From the NCBI RefSeq assembly GCF_029714285.1, contig NZ_CP121663.1, positions 124,001 to 188,000 on the forward strand: DNA of 64,000 bases, given 5' to 3'. This DNA comes from Rhizobium sp. CB3090 (GTDB lineage: Bacteria; Pseudomonadota; Alphaproteobacteria; Rhizobiales; Rhizobiaceae). Positions 25,778 through 35,012 of the stretch are shown in pieces. Position numbers and translations under genes: made by a program. The number at the start of each line of letters is the position of its first letter. Position 1 is the stretch's first letter. The notes under the pieces were generated by a model. That model made no database searches, was not told where the DNA came from, and saw only the letters and a list, made by a program, of their open reading frames with translations.

Positions 25778-27748
25778 TCAGCCTTTTCTTCGCAGCATCA
25801 TCATGAGGAAAGGCGCACCGACGATCGCCGAGACGAGGCCGGCGGGTATCTGGTATGGCCAGACGATGGTGCGGCCGATGAAGTCTGCAAACACCATCAG
25901 CGCGCCGCCGATGGCGGCTGCTCCCACCATTTGCGGCAGCGCACGGACGAGCCCGGCTTCCCTTGCCAGGTGAGGCCCCATCAGGCCGATAAATGTCAAT
26001 GGGCCGACGCTCAACGTTGCGGCCGCGCTCATCAGGCCCGCAAGGCCGAACAGCGCGAAACGGGACTTGCGTAAGGGAACGCCGATGGCTGCCGCCTGCG
26101 ATGGGCCGAGCGGCAAGATGTCCAACCAGCGTCGAGCGAGGAAAGCAGCCGCGGTCAGAATCACGGCCGCAGTGGTAACGGTCATGGCGGTACGGGCGTC
26201 GACGCCGTAGGTCGAACCGCTCATCCAGCGCATCAGGAGGACAGCGCGCGGATCGCCGGTGGAGCTGAGGACACCGACAATGGCATCCACCATGGCGCTC
26301 AAGGAGATGCCGGCAAGCAGCACACGCTCCGGCGCCAGCCCCGTGCGCATCGCGCTGAGCAGGATCATGGCGAGCACGAGAAGCGCGCCTATGGCCGCGA
26401 AGGCCATTTGCCCGAAAAGCCCGGGAACAATGATAAAGACGGCAACTGCCACGCCGAAGGTCGCGCCCGCGCTGACGCCGAGCAACTCAGGGCTCGCCAT
26501 CTCATTACCGGTGATCCTCTGTAGGATGACGCCTGCGACGGCGAGCATCGCGCCGGAGGATAACGCGGCAAAAACCTTGGGGAGGCGCATCGGAACGATC
26601 TCGCCAAAGAGCGCCCCATGAGGGAAGCCCCAGCTTCCGTCGACGCCGCGTCCGAGGAACACACCGATGGCGAGCGCGACAAACAAACCGACGAGAGCAA
26701 TGGCAAGCACGCCCGTTCTGGCCGATGTCCACGAGCGAGCTCTCTCTTTCAACTGCAGCGCTCGATGCCGGACTTTCAACCTGGGAAGCAGCAGCAGAAG
26801 CAAGGGCGAACCGAAGATCGCCGTGACCGCACCCGTGGGCAGGAACTCTCCCAATTTGCCCGCAATCAACTGAATGGCAGTATCCGCAATCAGCAGCAGC
26901 CCAGCGCCGATCAAGGGTGACCACAACAGCAATTGCTGCGGTCGCCGTGCCCCGGAAAGCCTGGCAATCGTCGGCGCAACCAGACCAATGAAGCCGATAA
27001 CCCCGACAGCGCTGGTCACAACAGCGGCAAGCGCTACCGCGCCGCCAACGACGATGAAGCGCAGCCGGGTAAGGCGGACGCCGAGCGCCGACGCGGTGCC
27101 CTCACCGAGATCGAGGAGGGAGAGCGGCCGCATGACGAGCGCGCAGATGACTGCGATGACCGCCGTCTTCCAAAGGAGCGACAGCGGAATGACCCAGCTC
27201 TGCTGTGCAAGCGATCCCGCACCCCAGATGAAGAGGCTGACGAGATAGCGCTCGTTGAGAAGAGTGAGGATTGCCGACAAGGCGCCGCACCACAGGCTGA
27301 TGACCAGGCCCGACAAGACCAGCGAAAAGGGTGAAAAGCCGCGCTGTGCCCCGAGGCTCATGACGATGCAAGCGACCACTGTGCTTCCCGCGAGTGCAAC
27401 CATGTCCCGGCCCAACCCGAGCAAACCCGGGAAGAACAAGCTCGTGACGACCAGCGCCAGATTGGCACCAGCGGAAATTCCGAGCGTCGTCGGATCGGCA
27501 AGGGGATTGCGCAAAACCTGTTGGAGAAGTGCACCAGCAAGCGAAAGCGCTGCCCCGGCGAGCAGGGCCGTCGCAAGGCGAGGGAGCGTCGAATAGAAAA
27601 GAACCATCCTCGGCACGTCATAGCTCGTCTGGCTCATGGCTTCCAACAAGGGGGAAATGAGGAACCACGACAGGAGGCTGCCGGCGCCGAGGAGCACCAG
27701 CGCGACGATTGCGGGTCCGAAGGCGAACTTTCCAAAAATCCTGTTCAT
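25778..27748 (-). CDS. fhuB: Ferric hydroxamate-type ABC permease (fused FhuB)
   Basis: 656 aa, twice the length of a single FecCD permease. Two homologous halves (about 1-320 and 335-655) each carry roughly ten membrane segments and motifs such as LPRLATALLAGAALSLAGALLQ and LPKVFAALSSGAMLAVAG. This internal duplication is the FhuB hallmark (E. coli FhuB 660 aa). It moves ferric siderophore across the inner membrane. The ATG at 27748 overlaps the fhuD stop by 4 nt. It is the third gene of fhuCDB. Confidence 0.94.
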   Translation of the reverse strand: MNRIFGKFAFGPAIVALVLLGAGSLLSWFLISPLLEAMSQTSYDVPRMVLFYSTLPRLATALLAGAALSLAGALLQQVLRNPLADPTTLGISAGANLALVVTSLFFPGLLGLGRDMVALAGSTVVACIVMSLGAQRGFSPFSLVLSGLVISLWCGALSAILTLLNERYLVSLFIWGAGSLAQQSWVIPLSLLWKTAVIAVICALVMRPLSLLDLGEGTASALGVRLTRLRFIVVGGAVALAAVVTSAVGVIGFIGLVAPTIARLSGARRPQQLLLWSPLIGAGLLLIADTAIQLIAGKLGEFLPTGAVTAIFGSPLLLLLLPRLKVRHRALQLKERARSWTSARTGVLAIALVGLFVALAIGVFLGRGVDGSWGFPHGALFGEIVPMRLPKVFAALSSGAMLAVAGVILQRITGNEMASPELLGVSAGATFGVAVAVFIIVPGLFGQMAFAAIGALLVLAMILLSAMRTGLAPERVLLAGISLSAMVDAIVGVLSSTGDPRAVLLMRWMSGSTYGVDARTAMTVTTAAVILTAAAFLARRWLDILPLGPSQAAAIGVPLRKSRFALFGLAGLMSAAATLSVGPLTFIGLMGPHLAREAGLVRALPQMVGAAAIGGALMVFADFIGRTIVWPYQIPAGLVSAIVGAPFLMMMLRRKG

Positions 27749-28650
27749 TCCTTGGGATCCAAAAGATCGGTCAGAAGGCGGCCGAACCGCAGCGCCTCGT
27801 TGACCATGCCGAACATCAAAGCAGGCGGAAGAATTGAAAGATGTCCCGGTCGCGCGAAGGGGAGGCTTTGCCAAAGAGGACTCTGCTTGATTTTGGGCAG
27901 GACATCTGCCGGTACAGGCTCGAAGGCGATCAGACGCGCATCGGGATCGGCGACACGAGAGAGATCCTCGATGGCGATCGTTTGGAAGCCCCAGTAGTTC
28001 GATTCCTCGGTCCAGGCGTTTCGTACGCCGATGCGCTCCAGAACGTTGTGATAGAGCCCTGGCCGCGCATAAATTCTGGCGTGGCGAGCGTCCATGAAGT
28101 TGATGAGCGCCACGGAGGGAAGGGATTTTGCGGCAAGACGGGTGCGGCATTCGGTGAAGAAGGCGTCCGCGCGCTGGAGAAAACCTTCCGCCTCCGCTTC
28201 CCGGTCGATCGCTGCCGCTAGTTTTCGTGTGGCCGCGATGGCCGCCGGCAATATGGGGCCGATATCGGGCGCGTAAATCTCAAGGCGGACGACCTTCGCG
28301 ACTTGCTTCAGCTTCGGCAGCAGTTCGTCGAGATAGGGCGTCGTCAGAATGATGTCCGGCTTAAGGGCAACAAGGAGTTCGAAATTGACCTCCCATGAGC
28401 TACCCAGGTTCACGACGGACTGAGGCATTGCCGGTTCGACCACCCATTTATCCCAATCGGCCAGATCGGACACCGCCAACGGAACGATGCCGAGCGAAAG
28501 AAGCGTCGATACGAGACCGTAGTCGAGGCTGACGATCCGCGGTGCGGATTGCGCAAAAGCCGGGGCATTGCCCGCCACCGCCGCGGCGGCCATTGTCCGC
28601 AAGAGCGCCCGACGTGACAGTGGGGAAAAAGGAACCGAGTTAGCAGGCAT
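27745..28650 (-). CDS. fhuD: Ferric siderophore periplasmic binding protein (FhuD type)
   Basis: 301 aa. An N-terminal twin-arginine-like signal (SRRALLRTMAAAAVAG) ends near AFA (about residue 33). The rest is a class III binding protein (Peripla_BP_2): RIVSLDYGLVSTLLSLGIVP, then KPDIILTTPYLDELLP and a Trp-rich ligand area (NYWGFQTI). It delivers ferric siderophore to FhuB. The start lies inside the end of fhuC (11-nt overlap) and the stop overlaps fhuB. Tat export fits family members seen in E. coli and rhizobia. Confidence 0.92.
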   Translation of the reverse strand: MPANSVPFSPLSRRALLRTMAAAAVAGNAPAFAQSAPRIVSLDYGLVSTLLSLGIVPLAVSDLADWDKWVVEPAMPQSVVNLGSSWEVNFELLVALKPDIILTTPYLDELLPKLKQVAKVVRLEIYAPDIGPILPAAIAATRKLAAAIDREAEAEGFLQRADAFFTECRTRLAAKSLPSVALINFMDARHARIYARPGLYHNVLERIGVRNAWTEESNYWGFQTIAIEDLSRVADPDARLIAFEPVPADVLPKIKQSPLWQSLPFARPGHLSILPPALMFGMVNEALRFGRLLTDLLDPKE

Positions 28651-29452
28651 AGGCGAGCGGATAGCCGGTCTTCGGCGCGGCGATTACATCCATGTCGATT
28701 CCGTAGATATCCTGCAGCCGCTCGCGCATCAGGATCTGATCCGGCCTTCCGCTGGCGACGACGCGTCCACGTTTCAGCGCGCTGATGCGATCACAGAAAC
28801 GGGCAGCCATGTTGATGTCGTGAAGGACGATGACCACGCTCAGGCCCTTTTCATGGGAGAGCCTGCGTATCAAAGATAGGACCTCGATCTGGTGCGCAAT
28901 GTCGAGCGCCGCGGTCGGCTCGTCCAGCAGCAGGCATTCGGTATCCTGCGCGACGAGCATGGCGAGCCAGGTTCGCTGCCTTTCGCCGCCGGAAAGCGTC
29001 GCCACGATGCGGTCGGCGAGCGGTTCCAGATGCGTCAGGGCAAGCGCTTGCTCCACCTTTTCTCCATCTCTCCTGGAAAAGCGCCCGAGCGGGCCATGCC
29101 AAGGATAGCGCCCGCAGCGCACCAGCTCCCGAACCGTCATGTCGGTGCTGGCGCTCACATCCTGCGGCAGATAGGCGACCGAGCGCGCAAAGGCGCGTTC
29201 CGGAAACGAGCTGATATCCCGACCGGCATAGCGGGCCGAACCTGCCGTAGGCTGAAGCTGTCGGCCGAGAATTTTCAGCAGGCTCGATTTTCCCGAACCG
29301 TTATGCCCGACCAACGCGACGAACTCGCCTTTTGGAAACGAAAGATCGACATCGCTCAGGATGTCGGTTCCGTCGATCGAAAGCGAAATGCGATGCGTCG
29401 CGAACGCCTCGGTCGGCGCGCTTGCGCCGGCGATGTCTTTGCGATTTTCCAC
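28640..29452 (-). CDS. fhuC: Ferric siderophore ABC transporter ATPase (FhuC type)
   Basis: 270 aa. Walker A GHNGSGKSS, Q-loop LPQDVSAS, signature LSGGERQRTW, Walker B LLLDEPTAALD, and switch VLHDINMA are all present, typical of the FecE/FhuC subfamily. It starts at GTG 29452 with GAGGG about 8 nt upstream. First gene of the leftward fhuCDB operon, divergent from the TonB receptor. A TGA-N9-TCA iron-box candidate lies 41 nt upstream. Confidence 0.93.
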   Translation of the reverse strand: MENRKDIAGASAPTEAFATHRISLSIDGTDILSDVDLSFPKGEFVALVGHNGSGKSSLLKILGRQLQPTAGSARYAGRDISSFPERAFARSVAYLPQDVSASTDMTVRELVRCGRYPWHGPLGRFSRRDGEKVEQALALTHLEPLADRIVATLSGGERQRTWLAMLVAQDTECLLLDEPTAALDIAHQIEVLSLIRRLSHEKGLSVVIVLHDINMAARFCDRISALKRGRVVASGRPDQILMRERLQDIYGIDMDVIAAPKTGYPLAYAC

Positions 29453-29492
29453 GTGTCGTCCCTCGCGGCAAGGTGCCTGTCGGTACTAAAGA

Positions 29493-29507
29493 TGACTGCT
29501 GTAATCA
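29493..29507. promoter_or_regulatory. Candidate RirA-type iron-responsive operator
   Basis: TGACTGCTGTAATCA fits TGA-N9-TCA, the IRO motif reported for RirA in rhizobia. It lies in the divergent region between fhuC and the TonB receptor gene. A chance match in this 288-nt interval is possible (a few per cent). Confidence 0.45.
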
Positions 29508-29635
29508 AGTATTATTTCCTACGCCTGCAATCCTAGCTTAGGTTGCCGCTGGCGTATCGATGAAATCGAGAAGGTGGCTAATGGCGGTGCTGCGGTAGCC
29601 TCTCCAGCCGAGCGTCGGACATCCGATTTTTTAAG

Positions 29636-29663
29636 TTGACTCTTTTGGTTATGTTTATATTTT
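29636..29663 (+). promoter_or_regulatory. Predicted promoter of the TonB receptor gene
   Basis: TTGACT (29636-29641), 16-nt spacer, TATTTT (29658-29663) in an AT-rich stretch about 80 nt before the receptor start. Confidence 0.45.
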
Positions 29664-29740
29664 GCGCCCAACGCAGGCGGATCGCCGGGGACCGCTGCTC
29701 CGCTGCGTGACCAGAAAATGACAAACAGGAGTGGCTTTGC

Positions 29741-31900
29741 ATGGTGATCATCCGGCAGGCAGGATTTCGCGCGTCCTTAAATTGCGCGGATCGGCGTCAT
29801 GTGGCGTGGCATCTGATTGCCAGCGGTGCTTTGACGGCCGTTTCCCTGACCTTGGCGCCGGCGTCTTGGGCGCAGGACTCCGCAACCGAACTTCCGAAGA
29901 TCGTCGTGGTCGGCAAATCCGACCGCGCAATCGGCCCTGACGCCACCATTGTCGCCACGGAAACGACGACCGGCACCAAGACGGACACCCCGATCATCGA
30001 TATCCCTGCAGCAGTTTCGGTCGTGACGGAAAAGGAGCTCGAGGAGCGCCATGTCGACAATCTGCAGCAAGCCGTGGCCTACACGGCAGGCGTCTTCTCC
30101 GACGAGTTCGGGAATGACGACCGTTATGACTATTTCCGCATTCGCGGCTTCGATCAGACGGCGCTGGGCACTTACCGCGACGGGCTTACGGCACGCATTC
30201 CAGCCTGGTATACGGCAAGCCGCCTTGAGCCCTACGGCTTGCAGCGCGTTGAAGTCCTGAAGGGATCGACGTCGACGCTTTTTGGTCTCAACGCTCCGGG
30301 CGGTCTCATCAATGCGATCACGAAGCGGCCGCCGGAGGAAAAGCAGGGCGAGGTCTACACATCCTTCGGCGATGGAACCAAGGAGGTCGGTACCGACTTC
30401 GGCGGACCGCTCGATGCCGACGGAGTCTGGAGCTACCGGTTTACCGGCCTCGCCAAGGACGGAGATCTCGGCTGGGTCTATTCCAACGACGACCGTCTCT
30501 ATGTCGCGCCGGCTCTGACCATCAAGCCCGAGGAAGGAACATCGCTCACCATCCTTACCGACTACTACAAGCGGAACGGGACTGGCGCGCGCGGGTTTCC
30601 GACCGGCGCCAACCTGAATATCAATACCTTCCTGGGCGAACCGGACTTCAATCGCTTCAACACCCGTCAAAGCGATATCGGTTATCAGTTCGAGCATGAA
30701 ATCGACGATGGCCTGACCTTCCGCTCCAATGCCCGTTACACGCATCTCAGCCTCGATTATGCCGAGGTCTACGGAGCCTCCCTCGATCCGACCGCCGACC
30801 GTCAAGCGTTCTCGGTGGATGGCCTGTCGAACCGCTATGTGATCGACAACCAGCTTCAATACGATACGGGGTGGAAAGCCTTCGACAGCAAGACGCTTGT
30901 CGGCATCGACTACGCCAACGACAACACCCGCGAAAACATCCAGTATGGCACGGCGGGACCGATCGACATCTACAACCCCGTCTATTGCGGTCTCTCCTGC
31001 ATCAATCTCAACCCTTATGTGAACTGGCGCGTCAAGCAGCAGGCCATCGGGCTCTATGCGCAGGAGCAATTGACCTTCGACGATCGTTGGATCGCGACGC
31101 TGGGCGGCCGCTGGGACCATGTCCATACGACCGCTGACTATGTCGACCTCGGTACCAGGGACGACAATACCGAATCCGCCTTCACCAAACGCGTCGGGCT
31201 GACCTACAAGATCAACTCCAATCTTGCCGCCTATGTGAATTATTCGGAAAGCTTCCAGCCTATCGTGACGCCATCGGCCAATGGCTATGCATTGAGCGGT
31301 TCGCTCAAGCCTCAAAGGGGCGAGCAGTACGAGGTCGGGTTGAAGTATCAGCCCGACAATTTCGATGGACTGTTTAGCGCTGCCCTGTTCGATCTGACCC
31401 AGACAAATGTACCGACCTATGTGACGCCGCTCATTCAGGAGCAGATCGGCAAAGTGGGCGTGCGCGGCATCGAGTTGGAGGGCAAAGCGGCACTGAACGA
31501 TCGTGTCAACCTGACACTCGCTTATTCCTACTGGGATGCCGAGATCCGTGAGGATGGAACGGGTGGAAATATCGGCAACAGGCCGCAGCGCGTCCCGAGG
31601 CATCTCGCCTCGGCGTGGCTCGACTACACGATCCCGGGAGAGGGGCAACGCGGCGACCTGACCCTCGGCGGCGGGGTGCGTTATATCGGGCAGACCTATG
31701 GCGATGACGCCAACACGGTCTCGGTCGGCGGATATACCGTGTTCGATGCAGCGGTCAGCTACAATGTGACCAAGAATGCCAAGCTGGCGGTCAATGCCAC
31801 AAATCTCTTCGACCGCAAGTATGTCGCAAGCAGCTACTACGGCACTGAATACTATGGCGATCGACGCAAGGTCGTCGGTACGCTGAAATATACCTGGTGA
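29741..31900 (+). CDS. TonB-dependent siderophore receptor
   Basis: 719 aa. A long signal peptide is cut near SWA|QD (about residue 44). A TonB-box-like LPKIVVVG (about 51-58) follows, then a plug domain (about 90-195: IDIPAAVSVVTEKEL, NLQQAVAYTAGV, GGLINAITKRP) and a 22-strand barrel ending KYTW. It imports ferric siderophore across the outer membrane. The FhuA/FoxA class and the fhu genes alongside suggest a hydroxamate, but ligand specificity cannot be read. AGGAG precedes the ATG. fhuF follows after 9 nt. Confidence 0.94.
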   Translation: MVIIRQAGFRASLNCADRRHVAWHLIASGALTAVSLTLAPASWAQDSATELPKIVVVGKSDRAIGPDATIVATETTTGTKTDTPIIDIPAAVSVVTEKELEERHVDNLQQAVAYTAGVFSDEFGNDDRYDYFRIRGFDQTALGTYRDGLTARIPAWYTASRLEPYGLQRVEVLKGSTSTLFGLNAPGGLINAITKRPPEEKQGEVYTSFGDGTKEVGTDFGGPLDADGVWSYRFTGLAKDGDLGWVYSNDDRLYVAPALTIKPEEGTSLTILTDYYKRNGTGARGFPTGANLNINTFLGEPDFNRFNTRQSDIGYQFEHEIDDGLTFRSNARYTHLSLDYAEVYGASLDPTADRQAFSVDGLSNRYVIDNQLQYDTGWKAFDSKTLVGIDYANDNTRENIQYGTAGPIDIYNPVYCGLSCINLNPYVNWRVKQQAIGLYAQEQLTFDDRWIATLGGRWDHVHTTADYVDLGTRDDNTESAFTKRVGLTYKINSNLAAYVNYSESFQPIVTPSANGYALSGSLKPQRGEQYEVGLKYQPDNFDGLFSAALFDLTQTNVPTYVTPLIQEQIGKVGVRGIELEGKAALNDRVNLTLAYSYWDAEIREDGTGGNIGNRPQRVPRHLASAWLDYTIPGEGQRGDLTLGGGVRYIGQTYGDDANTVSVGGYTVFDAAVSYNVTKNAKLAVNATNLFDRKYVASSYYGTEYYGDRRKVVGTLKYTW

Positions 31901-31909
31901 GATAAGCGA

Positions 31910-32704
31910 TTGGTTCGGCCCCAAGCCTTGTCAACGCAGCCGAGACCGTCCGCATCCCAGGATGCGGACGGCGTTCGCGATCTCGGAGAGCTCTTGGTTC
32001 GCCATTGTGGGGAGAAATACAGCTTCTGCCGCGGAAAATTCTTGCTGGACGCGCCGGCTGGCTGCGATGTCATCGCATGCTCCGCGCTTTGCGAAGCGGA
32101 TTGTTTCAATGGCATCATCGACCGCTATGGGACGGCGTTCTTGCCGGCCGATCGTCGCGCAATCGTCTCCCTCTGGACCCTTTATTATTTCAGTATCTTG
32201 ACCATCAACACCGCGCTCGCATGGCTCGAGCTCAGACGCTGCCTGCCGGTCTCGCTTGACGAGGTCTCAGTGTGTCTCGACCGGGAAACAGCAGCTCCGG
32301 TATCGTTTCTTTTGCCTGATCTCGGACAGGTGCGGGAGCTCGATATCCACGCAGCGATGCGGCCCCTTCTGCGGCAGCATATAGCACCCTTGACCGAAGC
32401 GATTTCCCATCACGCACATCTGAGCGCGAAGCTGCTTTGGGGAAATGCGGCTGGTTATCTCGACTGGATCATCGATGAAACAGGCCGTCAAAGTACTCCC
32501 GCATTGGCGGAGGAAGGGGTGCCGCTGTTTTCCGACCCTAAGTTTCCCGACGGCGAGAAGAACCCCTTATGTGGTACCCTTCGCGGCATGACGGACGAGA
32601 GCGGCCTTCAATTCAAACGTCGCAAAGTGTGTTGTCTGCGCTACTGCCTTCCGGATGTCGGCGGATGCGGTCTTAGCTGCCCGTTGCCGCAGGGACGGCG
32701 ATAA
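31910..32704 (+). CDS. fhuF: FhuF-like siderophore-iron reductase
   Basis: 264 aa. The C-terminal cysteine cluster VCCLRYC...GGCGLSCPLP is the [2Fe-2S]-binding signature of FhuF, which reduces cytoplasmic ferric hydroxamates to release Fe2+. Spacing here is CC-x10-C-x3-C, one residue longer than the CC-x10-C-x2-C I recall for E. coli FhuF, and there is one additional Cys. The start is a TTG at 31910 with GGTGAG overlapping the receptor stop; a later TTG (31928) is possible. It completes the import-and-release route with the receptor and fhuCDB. Confidence 0.85.
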   Translation: MVRPQALSTQPRPSASQDADGVRDLGELLVRHCGEKYSFCRGKFLLDAPAGCDVIACSALCEADCFNGIIDRYGTAFLPADRRAIVSLWTLYYFSILTINTALAWLELRRCLPVSLDEVSVCLDRETAAPVSFLLPDLGQVRELDIHAAMRPLLRQHIAPLTEAISHHAHLSAKLLWGNAAGYLDWIIDETGRQSTPALAEEGVPLFSDPKFPDGEKNPLCGTLRGMTDESGLQFKRRKVCCLRYCLPDVGGCGLSCPLPQGRR

Positions 32705-32954
32705 GCTGGAAGCAAGGCCTCCCCGTGGTGACACAAAGGTGGCATTATATTTGAAGTGCGCGTGGTCGATCGGCATTTGTCATCTCTGCCGTCCGAAAGT
32801 GCAAGTACAGAGATTTACTTCAGCCGACGGTAGTGTCTGCAACGACACCTTTCTCGCGTGAAATCGCAACGGAACCGTTCTGGCCGATGAATGCTTCCAT
32901 AATGGAAAAACGGCGAGCCGCGCCTAGATGAATTATGGAGGAGGAGAATGCATT

Positions 32955-33338
32955 ATGAACGTACTGATTGTCGAAGACGAGGGACTCGTCGCCTTCCAAC
33001 TCAAGAAAATAGCCGTTGACGCGGGGTTCTCGGTCCTCGGCCCGGCATCCGGCGTCGAGCAGGCATTGGCCTATGCCAGACGAGCCGAGATCGCTTTGGT
33101 CGATATCGGCCTTTCGGAGGGTAAAAGCGGCCCCCAGCTCGCCCGCCGGCTGATCGACCGCTTTCATACGACGGTTATTTTCGTAACGGGAATACCCGAG
33201 GCGATCCGGCAGGGATTCGGCGGCGCCTTCGCGATTATTCCGAAGCCGTTCAGCGACAGGCAGGTTGCCGAAGCCCTGGGCCGTGCCCGCGACATGCGGA
33301 TGGGCCTGGAAAACCAAACCATGCTTCACAGGTCATGA
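32955..33338 (+). CDS. Single-domain response regulator (receiver only)
   Basis: 127 aa consisting only of a receiver domain: VEDEGL acidic pocket, phospho-Asp in ALVDIGLSEG (about residue 51), Thr in IFVTGIPE, Lys in IPKPFSD. There is no output domain, so it signals by protein contact or acts as a phosphate sink. GGAGGAG lies upstream of the ATG at 32955; an earlier in-frame ATG (32928) precedes the ribosome-binding site and is unlikely. It stands alone, with no kinase next to it. Confidence 0.9.
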   Translation: MNVLIVEDEGLVAFQLKKIAVDAGFSVLGPASGVEQALAYARRAEIALVDIGLSEGKSGPQLARRLIDRFHTTVIFVTGIPEAIRQGFGGAFAIIPKPFSDRQVAEALGRARDMRMGLENQTMLHRS

Positions 33339-33346
33339 GGCTGAGC

Positions 33347-33404
33347 AGCGGACGATTATCTAGATCAAATGCTTCGACCGTCAAAAAAAGAGTCGAAGTC
33401 CGCT
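33347..33404. terminator. Nested inverted repeats between convergent genes
   Basis: AGCGGAC (33347-33353) pairs with GTCCGCT (33398-33404), enclosing CTTCGAC/GTCGAAG (33372-33378 and 33392-33398) with an A7-containing loop. It could be a bidirectional terminator for the receiver and dimethylargininase genes. Confidence 0.4.
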
Positions 33405-33418
33405 CTCCCGATGCCGTC

Positions 33419-34216
33419 TTATTCGCGATACCAGCGCAGCGACAGACAGGAAAGACCTGCATCGATCCTGCCGATTTCAGCCGTCTTCATTGCCACAATC
33501 CTGTAGCCGAGCTTATCGAGCATCTCGAGGGTACGCGGATGATCGGAAGGAACCATGAGGACGTCATTGACGCGCAGCGCATTCGCAGCCGCCTCTTCGC
33601 CTTCAGGAATGATGATCTGCTTGAAATCCTTGAAGACGCCGGAGCGTGCAAGGCGGGCGGTCGAGAGCACCGTTTCCTCGTCCAGCAGCGAGCAGTCGGT
33701 CTTGAAATGAAGCACACCTTCCGGCGTGGCAACAAGCTCGGCTTTGCGGCCGAGCTCGTCGATGCAGCCGGCAAGAGCCTCCGCGCCCTTCTTGTCGGTT
33801 CGTGCCGAAAGACCGATCATAACGCTCTTCGGCGTCGTCAAGACATCACCGCCGTCAACATAACCATGACCCGGGAGATCGAGGACGGTATCGAACATAT
33901 CCTGCAAGGTGGATGCGATTGCCGCTGACTCGCCTACGCGGCTTGCTGCACCCGGGCGAAGCAGGATCGCGCCTTCAGTGAACACGAGTGCGGGATCCTC
34001 GACGAAGATGGAATCGGGAAAGGCCTCCAGCGCCGGCAGGATGGTCACCTTAACGCCAGCTTCGCGCATAGCAGCGATGTAGTCATCATGCTCCGACTTC
34101 ACGCCGTCATAGGTAGGGCTGGCATGGTCCCCGGCGCGCAGGCCATCGACGACCGAGCGCGATGGCTCGCGAACGATGGCGGAGTTGAAATGATAAACCG
34201 ATCTGGGTGAGGACAT
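33419..34216 (-). CDS. Dimethylarginine dimethylaminohydrolase (DDAH) family protein
   Basis: 265-aa amidinotransferase-fold enzyme. The substrate and catalytic elements of bacterial DDAH are visible: FVEDPALVF, YVDGGDVL, the catalytic His in LHFKTDCSLLD, and the nucleophilic Cys in DAGLSCLSLRW near the C terminus. It would hydrolyse methylated arginine to citrulline plus an alkylamine; arginine deiminase-like activity is less likely at this length. ATG 34216 is preceded by AAAAGG; the frame continues upstream without conserved sequence. Monocistronic. Confidence 0.9.
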   Translation of the reverse strand: MSSPRSVYHFNSAIVREPSRSVVDGLRAGDHASPTYDGVKSEHDDYIAAMREAGVKVTILPALEAFPDSIFVEDPALVFTEGAILLRPGAASRVGESAAIASTLQDMFDTVLDLPGHGYVDGGDVLTTPKSVMIGLSARTDKKGAEALAGCIDELGRKAELVATPEGVLHFKTDCSLLDEETVLSTARLARSGVFKDFKQIIIPEGEEAAANALRVNDVLMVPSDHPRTLEMLDKLGYRIVAMKTAEIGRIDAGLSCLSLRWYRE

Positions 34217-34489
34217 TTCCAAATACCTTTTCTTGCCGTGCAACGCGTTTCTATCGCTTATCGACGGTGGTCGATAGTTCCCGTTTGCGGCCGTCAGAGC
34301 TACCGGCCTCTGCCAAAGAGGACGATATTGGTCCAAATTTTCTGTCGGGAGCTTAAGATCGCTCGGTCCGGTCGATTTTCCGGTTGCAATAATCGTGGTG
34401 CTTAAAATCCACAGGCATGCATCCGTCCGGGCGCTAGCGCTCGTTCCCGAGACGGATTCGTGCGCAGCAAGAATGAACCGTTCAAGGCA

Positions 34490-34699
34490 TCAATCGTCAA
34501 TCCGAAATCCGACCTTCATCACCACCTGATAATGTGCGACCGCGCCATCCCTAATGTGCCCCCTGATTTGTTCCACCTCGAACCAGTCGAGATTTCTCAT
34601 GGTCTTCGAAGCCCGCGCAATCGCCGTTTCGATCGCGTCGGTCACCGAGGTCTGGGAACTGCCGATAAGTTCCACTTTCTTATAGACATGATCGTTCAC
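34490..34699 (-). CDS. Dodecin (flavin-binding dodecamer)
   Basis: 69-aa dodecin: YKKVELIGSSQTSVTDAIE, TMRNLDWFEVEQIRG and VAHYQVVMKVGFRIDD cover the whole family pattern, including the Trp that stacks on flavin. Dodecins store or buffer FMN/riboflavin-type flavins in the cytoplasm. The start is a GTG at 34699: GGGAGG lies 5 nt before it, and this gives the usual 68-71 residues. An ATG five codons upstream sits in front of the ribosome-binding site and should not be used. Confidence 0.93.
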   Translation of the reverse strand: MNDHVYKKVELIGSSQTSVTDAIETAIARASKTMRNLDWFEVEQIRGHIRDGAVAHYQVVMKVGFRIDD

Positions 34700-35012
34700 G
34701 TTATCCTCCCACATTCGTGCAAACTATGTTTCGCTTCGAACTTCCGGACCGTGTTCCTGTGGCCGGCTTAAGAGACGTCTGTTGTTCCAGCGTCTCGCAC
34801 TCACGATCCGGCAACAATGGTCCTTTGTCAAACAGTCCGAATCGCACTTGAGGCGGTTGCGCTGGCGCGATCAAGCAGACCAGTCTTTTGCTCAACATTT
34901 CCGCCATCGGGATTTTTGTAAACCAATGTTTCCAGCGGGAGTTTTCGCTGGTTTTGCCTGCGAAAAACCTTCTTTTGGAGAGGAGTTTGTATAAAAGTCT
35001 CAAAGAACTGGA

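Noticed and set aside
29777..31924. A 715-codon open frame antisense to the TonB receptor
   Set aside because: It mirrors the receptor gene almost exactly, has no recognisable domain, and reflects GC-rich codon bias of the sense strand, which shows every receptor hallmark.
32872..32900. GGAAC hexamer-like element before the single-domain receiver, considered as an EcfG general-stress promoter
   Set aside because: No CGTT-type -10 element occurs at 16-17 nt, so the match is incomplete.
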